A model generated the notes under the pieces. It was not told the origin of the DNA. It searched no databases and saw only the letters and a program-made list of their open reading frames with translations. Below, piece by piece: positions 61,598 to 64,000 of a DNA stretch of 64,000 nt. Every line of letters starts with the position of its first letter. The stretch's first letter is position 1. Made by a program: the position numbers and the translations under genes. Source of the stretch: Glycomyces lechevalierae (GTDB lineage: Bacteria; Actinomycetota; Actinomycetes; Mycobacteriales; Micromonosporaceae); assembly GCF_027622945.1 (NCBI RefSeq), contig NZ_JAPZVQ010000022.1, forward strand, positions 1 through 64,000, read 5' to 3'.

Positions 61598-62434
61598 CTA
61601 TTCGTTGACGCTCAGCTGCGCGACCGCGATCGCGATGTCGTCGATCTGGGCGCCGACGCTGGCGTAGACGCCGGCGTCGGGCTCCGCGAAGCAGTCCGAC
61701 CCGAAGCTGACGAGGCCGGCGAGGACGGTCTCGCCGTCGACCTCGGCCATGAGCGGCCCGCCCGAGTCGGCCGGGCAGGCGTTGACCTCGGCGCCCGGTT
61801 CGAGGACGCCCGCGCACATCTGCGTCGCGGGGAAGAAGCCCCAGTCCTGGGCCTGGGCGAGCTCGCCGCATTCGGCGTCGCCGATGGAGGGCACTGCGGC
61901 CCAGCGCAGGTCGGGCGAGGTGCCGGTGTGGCCGGTGACGCCCCATCCGGCGATCTGGAATTCGGTCCAGTCGTCGTCGTCCGAGGCGGCGAGCGGGAGG
62001 GTCGCGGCGTTCGGCACGGGTTCGGCGAGTTTCAGGACGGCCCAGTCGTGTTCGAGCGCGTGGTCGTAGCCTTCGGCGACGAGCCATTCCTCGACGGCGT
62101 ACGTGTCGGTCTCGGCGTGGGTGACGTCGCCGTGGCGGACTTCGATGTCGGCGGCCGCGGTGACGTCGTCGAAGCAGTGGCCCGCGGTGAGCACGAGGTC
62201 GTCCTCGATGAGCGTGCCGCCGCAGTAGTGGGCGTCGTCCTCGGTCCAGGTCAGCGAGACCATCCACGGGAACTGGCCTTCGTCCGCGACGTCGCCGCCG
62301 ACGATCCTGGTCTCGAGCTCGTCCGCCGGCTCCTCGGCGAGGGCGCCGGTGGTGCTGAGGGCGAGTGCGGCGGCGCCGAGTCCGGCGGCCGCGGCCGCGC
62401 CGATGAGGGCGGTGCGTTTCCTGTTGGTGCGCAA
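61598..62434 (-). CDS. Secreted S1A serine protease with altered specificity pocket (second of three)
   Basis: A 278-residue paralogue: signal peptide, RIVGGD activation site, LTAGHC (His), HDWAVLKL (Asp), CPADSGGP (Ser). Compared with its neighbours the 189-position Asp is Asn (VNACPADSGGP) and the 193 Gly is Ala, so the cleavage preference is probably not Lys/Arg. TTG 62434 is the start: AAAGGA lies five bases upstream, as for its sister genes, and no ATG/GTG is better placed. Confidence 0.9.
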   Translation of the reverse strand: MRTNRKRTALIGAAAAAGLGAAALALSTTGALAEEPADELETRIVGGDVADEGQFPWMVSLTWTEDDAHYCGGTLIEDDLVLTAGHCFDDVTAAADIEVRHGDVTHAETDTYAVEEWLVAEGYDHALEHDWAVLKLAEPVPNAATLPLAASDDDDWTEFQIAGWGVTGHTGTSPDLRWAAVPSIGDAECGELAQAQDWGFFPATQMCAGVLEPGAEVNACPADSGGPLMAEVDGETVLAGLVSFGSDCFAEPDAGVYASVGAQIDDIAIAVAQLSVNE

Positions 62435-62461
62435 ATCGGTCCTTTCAAGAGTCGGCGAAGG

Positions 62462-62496
62462 GCCGGGCGGGCTGCGTGTCGCGCGGCCCGCCCGGC
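62462..62496. terminator. Hairpin after the third trypsin-like gene
   Basis: gccgggcgggc pairs with gcccgcccggc (11 bp), between the second and third protease genes. Confidence 0.7.
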
Positions 62497-62566
62497 CCCG
62501 TCATGAGTGCGGTGCGAGAAGCAACCAGTGGGCCGCCTGCCATGCGGCCCTCATGGTGTGGAGGTG

Positions 62567-63424
62567 CTACTCCGCCCAGCCGGCGAGGACCTCGTCGATG
62601 GCGTCGTTGAAGTCGGCGACCTCGCCGTACACGCCCGGGTTGCCGGCTTCGGCGCAGCCGTAGCCCCAGCTGACGATGCCGACGAGCACCTGGGTGGGCT
62701 CGTCGCTGTCCTCGTCGGTGGCGGGGGACATGATCGGGCCGCCCGAGTCGCCCTGGCAGGAGTCGACGCCGCCGTTCTCCAGGTCGCCGGCGCACAGCAT
62801 GCTGGCCGCGTCGACCTCGTCCGGGTAGGCCGCCTCGCAGTCCTCGTCGCTCACGAACGGGACCTCGACCCACTGCGCGGTGGTCGGGAAGCCGTCGCCG
62901 GTGTCGCCCCAGCCGGCGGTCTCGAGGAGGTCGTACTCCTCGGGCTCGGTGGCGAGGCCGATCGGCTCGACGTCGACGGGCTCGGCGAGCTTGAGCAGCG
63001 CCCAGTCGTTCGACATCGCGATCGGGTCGTTGTAGTCCTCGGCGACGTGGAGGTCGGCGACGGCGGTCTCGACGACGTCGGCGGACTCGAGGTCGATCGC
63101 GCCGGAGAAGACGACGAGGTCGGCGGCGGCCGAGTCCTCGACGCAGTGCGCGGCGGTGAGGACGACGTCTTCGGCGATCACGGTGCCGCCGCAGAACTGC
63201 CGCTCGTACGCGGTGCCCTCGCCGGGGGAGCCGAGGCCGACGAGCCAGGGGTACTGGCCGTCTTCGACGTCGCCGCCGCCGATGATCTGGGCTTCGAAGT
63301 CGCCCTTGGGGTCGGCGGGTTCCTCCGCGTTGGCGGCGAGGCCCGCCCACGTGAGGGCGGCGGCGCCGAGACCTGCGGCGACGCCTGCGCCGAGACGGAT
63401 CAGGTGCTTCCTCTTCCTGTCCAC
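62567..63424 (-). CDS. Secreted trypsin-like serine protease (third of three)
   Basis: A 285-residue S1A protease: signal peptide (LGAGVAAGLGAAALTWAGLAANA), AQIIGGG activation site, TAAHCVED (His), NDWALLKL (Asp), VDSCQGDSGGP (Ser, with Asp189). Insertions such as PATDEDSDEPTQ lengthen a surface loop. GTG 63424 has AAAGGA seven bases upstream. Confidence 0.93.
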   Translation of the reverse strand: MDRKRKHLIRLGAGVAAGLGAAALTWAGLAANAEEPADPKGDFEAQIIGGGDVEDGQYPWLVGLGSPGEGTAYERQFCGGTVIAEDVVLTAAHCVEDSAAADLVVFSGAIDLESADVVETAVADLHVAEDYNDPIAMSNDWALLKLAEPVDVEPIGLATEPEEYDLLETAGWGDTGDGFPTTAQWVEVPFVSDEDCEAAYPDEVDAASMLCAGDLENGGVDSCQGDSGGPIMSPATDEDSDEPTQVLVGIVSWGYGCAEAGNPGVYGEVADFNDAIDEVLAGWAE

Positions 63425-63568
63425 TGTGAATCCTTTCGGGGTGGATGTGAGGGTTAGGCCGTTTGGCCGTCCTAGACCGAAAGACGCAGTGAGAGCGATT
63501 CACGGTTGCTTGCGGCTAAAGAACTTTTTTCGGTGGATAGCGGCAATGGTCCTCCGGGGGGACGGGAA

Positions 63569-63598
63569 CGGCCGGACAGGCGAGCGCCTGTCCGGCCG
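63569..63598. terminator. Terminator of the GNAT gene
   Basis: A 13-bp stem cggccggacaggc / gcctgtccggccg with loop gagc, 16 bases past the leftward stop. Confidence 0.8.
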
Positions 63599-63613
63599 GG
63601 AGGTCGGTACTGC

Positions 63614-64000
63614 TTATTCGTGCTCGGAGCGGAGTTCCTTGCCGAGGTGGAGGGAGCCGTCGGCGCACGCGTAGAACCCGAACGGGGTCACGGGCGCGTA
63701 CCCGAGGAGTTCGTACATGGCGACGGCTTCGGGCTGGCGGGGGCCGGTCTCGAGGATGACGCGCTTGCGGCCGGCTTCGGCCGCGGAGCGCTCGACGGCG
63801 GCGACGAGGAGCTTCGCGAGGCCCTGCCGCCGGGCGTGCTCGCGTACGAAGACGCGTTTCATCTCTGCCGCCTTGACTCCTGCGTCGTCCTCGTGCGTGC
63901 GCCAGCCGCCGCATCCGGCGGGCTCGCCGGTCTCGTCGTACGCCACGAAGAAGTCGCCGTTCGGCGGGTGGAAGTCGTCCTCGCCCAGCTGCGTCTCGTC
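63614..64000 (-). CDS. GNAT-family N-acetyltransferase, N-terminus beyond the window
   Basis: 128 codons are visible and the frame stays open to the right edge (…DETQLGEDDFHPPNGDFFVAYDETG). The acetyl-CoA site MKRVFVREHARRQGLAKLLV (R-x-x-G-x-A) and VILETGPRQPEAVAMYELLGY complete the fold. Substrate unknown. Confidence 0.87.
   Translation of the reverse strand, partial: DETQLGEDDFHPPNGDFFVAYDETGEPAGCGGWRTHEDDAGVKAAEMKRVFVREHARRQGLAKLLVAAVERSAAEAGRKRVILETGPRQPEAVAMYELLGYAPVTPFGFYACADGSLHLGKELRSEHE

Overview
The window reads as a chromosomal segment of a high-GC Gram-positive actinomycete. GC is high throughout, GTG and a few TTG starts are common, and BldC, valine dehydrogenase, DUF3073, DisA, DrrAB-type exporters and many CUT1 sugar importers without an ATPase all appear. 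The linear order DUF3073 - vdh - conserved hypothetical - bldC matches the Streptomyces arrangement as I remember it. Many Pro/Ala-rich single-pass proteins suggest a Glycomyces/Stackebrandtia-like relative, but the genus is an inference and was not tested.

Layout. 0-12.7 kb: the tail of a dimethylarginine hydrolase, two unrecognised genes, a translationally coupled 2-oxoacid dehydrogenase operon (E1 alpha, E1 beta, E2), a large Pro/Ala-rich membrane protein, a solitary large serine integrase with foreign-looking codon use, and a thioredoxin/NHL-repeat protein. 12.7-27.8 kb: a PstB-type ATPase behind a clear PHO-box-like repeat, an aldehyde dehydrogenase, the vdh/bldC developmental neighbourhood, a PrsW-like protease, MutY, DisA and several small membrane proteins. 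27.8-34.1 kb: a sugar-use operon read leftward (lipoprotein binding protein, two permeases, Gfo/Idh oxidoreductase, GH13 glucosidase) with overlapping or near-overlapping genes. 34-46.5 kb: mixed single genes (SecD-P1-head-like lipoprotein, sulfotransferase, GNAT, class-C serine hydrolase, nucleotidyltransferase, TMEM175-like channel, PurA, DAG-kinase-like protein, GH42 beta-galactosidase, SGNH hydrolase, DUF4253). 46.6-54.9 kb: a NarL-type two-component pair split by a CPBP membrane protease, a TetR-controlled DrrAB-type exporter, and an orphan family-5 binding protein. 55-64 kb: a beta-propeller lipoprotein, a second CUT1 sugar importer, tRNA-Gly(CCC), three same-strand trypsin-family proteases and the start of a GNAT gene.

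How parts may work together. Valine dehydrogenase (18.3 kb) and the 2-oxoacid dehydrogenase operon (2.3 kb) could serve consecutive steps of branched-chain amino acid breakdown. Three carbohydrate blocks (GH13 importer operon, GH42 gene, second importer) point to plant or polysaccharide sugar use. Neither CUT1 importer has its own ATPase, so a shared MsiK-type ATPase elsewhere is the likely energiser. The secreted trypsins, serine hydrolase and lipoproteins fit a saprophytic exoenzyme lifestyle.

The most unusual signal is a set of four hairpins made of long pure G then pure C tracts (243-276, 7703-7760, 17467-17539, 60471-60513), each 7 to about 30 bases past a stop codon. They could be an extreme form of intrinsic or bidirectional terminator. 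They could also be partly a sequencing artefact, because all four run G then C, as poly-G dark calls from both sides of a hard hairpin would. No CRISPR array, prophage, insertion sequence or rRNA was seen.
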